From: PNAI01 sp964575715
GTDB taxonomy: Bacteria; Pseudomonadota; Alphaproteobacteria; Rhizobiales; Xanthobacteraceae
NCBI GenBank assembly: GCA_964575715.1
Contig: CAZNSG010000093.1
Location: forward strand, 1 to 15,246
DNA length: 15,246 bases
Reading direction: 5' to 3'
The notes under the pieces were generated by a model that ran no database searches, was not told the origin of the DNA, and saw only the letters and a program-made list of their open reading frames with translations. Of the stretch, positions 14,941 to 15,246 are shown piece after piece (position 1 is the stretch's first letter; each line of letters begins with the position of its first letter). Position numbers and translations under genes: made by a program.

Positions 14941-15073
14941 AGCTGCTCTAGCAATTGCGGACGAAACGCAAGACGGAACACCAGGCTTTTTGATCGAACA
15001 GGCGCTTGATGCAATCCGCCTGAGACGCCAGAACCGAGATCAAGAGCACGGTACGTTATACCAACGGCCCTGA
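14885..15073 (+). CDS. Small hypothetical protein
   Basis: This 62-residue frame starts at an ATG with a GGGGGA ribosome site about nine bases upstream. It begins MHTPQEITQLRSKMIEHLEA and has a central helix ALAIADETQDG followed by GFLIEQALDAIRLRR. The pattern of two amphipathic helices with an acidic face resembles small proteins of unknown function seen in rhizobial accessory regions. I do not recognise a named family. Its 5' part overlaps the chimeric tail of the truncated membrane gene in another frame, and the repeat cluster begins just after its stop. Confidence 0.5.
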   Translation: MHTPQEITQLRSKMIEHLEAALAIADETQDGTPGFLIEQALDAIRLRRQNRDQEHGTLYQRP

Positions 15074-15080
15074 GCAATGA

Positions 15081-15130
15081 CCGTCATCCTGAGGTGCTCG
15101 CCGAAGGCGAGCCTCGAAGGATGCACGGCC
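15081..15130. repeat. Palindromic intergenic repeat (CCGTCATCCTGAGG type)
   Basis: An imperfect palindrome: CATCCTGAGG on the left pairs with CCTCGAAGGATG on the right around a CTCGCC-gaa-GGCGAG stem. Sequences of this design (CCGTCATCCTGAGG...CCTCGAAGGATG) are, to my knowledge, abundant intergenic repeats in Bradyrhizobium-type genomes, which supports the taxonomic guess. It may terminate transcription from the small ORF. Confidence 0.75.
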
Positions 15131-15246
15131 ACCAATCTCGGGTTTACCCGAGATTGGCATTTCAAGTGCGCAAGTCGGCTATAGCCGACTTGCGATGCCG
15201 TCGCCCACCGATCTCGGGTTTACCCGAGATTGGAATTTTAATGCGC
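15129..15246. repeat. Tandem palindromic repeat pair at the right edge
   Basis: Two direct copies of a 43-bp unit lie at 15129-15171 and 15204-15246, 75 bases apart. Each contains a stem CCAATCTCGGGT-TT-ACCCGAGATTGG (perfect in copy 1; one G-T pair in copy 2, which reads CCGATC) and then TTnnAnTGCGC. A 22-bp perfect palindrome centred on GGCTATAGCC (15171-15192) lies between them. The second copy runs to the window edge, so the cluster may continue. Confidence 0.8.

Noticed and set aside
15129..15246. Possible CRISPR array from two direct copies
   Set aside because: Only two copies are seen, the repeat is itself a near-perfect hairpin, and the sequence between the copies is largely another palindrome. 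No cas genes are present. It fits intergenic palindromic repeats better.

Overview
The window comes from a GC-rich alphaproteobacterium, most likely a member of the Hyphomicrobiales (Bradyrhizobiaceae/Xanthobacteraceae type). The evidence is the codon use, a partial sox cluster ordered C-D-E-F, an ScfR/RamB-type regulator beside a glyoxylate bypass operon, a DUF4170 gene, a phasin, and intergenic palindromic repeats of a kind common in these genomes. No rRNA, tRNA or CRISPR array was seen.

Layout. (1) Positions 1-3717, plus strand: the 3' end of a sulfur-oxidation operon. It holds soxC (partial), soxD, a monoheme cytochrome plus flavoprotein of the FccAB/SoxEF sulfide dehydrogenase type, and an exported metallo-beta-lactamase-fold hydrolase. 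(2) Positions 3908-6860: an exported two-domain rhodanese and a YeeE/TsuA-type sulfur transporter, followed by a tiny Cys-rich ORF. This cassette is bracketed by two inverted copies of a MITE-like palindromic element, and the right copy carries a second palindromic repeat inside its hairpin apex. (3) Positions 7041-10899, minus strand: aceA (isocitrate lyase), a DUF4170 gene overlapping its end, and glcB (malate synthase G). (4) Positions 11051-12505, plus strand: an ScfR-family XRE regulator transcribed divergently from aceA across a 151-bp AT-rich control region. (5) Positions 12714-14136, plus strand: an orphan ParA-type ATPase overlapping a phasin-like protein with a long basic N-terminal arm. 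(6) Positions 14137-15246: a scarred region with an IS481-type transposase remnant, a truncated HyfB-like membrane gene, one small ORF and a cluster of palindromic repeats.

Together the genes suggest a facultative sulfur chemolithotroph. Sox enzymes and flavocytochrome c would oxidise thiosulfate and sulfide in the periplasm. The rhodanese and transporter would process or import sulfane sulfur. The right half handles acetyl-CoA through the glyoxylate bypass under an acyl-CoA-type regulator, and possibly through storage granules.

The best candidate for a little-described system is the ParA-phasin pair, which could position or segregate polyhydroxyalkanoate granules. The repeat-bracketed rhodanese-transporter cassette is the second candidate. 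All functional statements rest on motif reading by eye; no database search was run.
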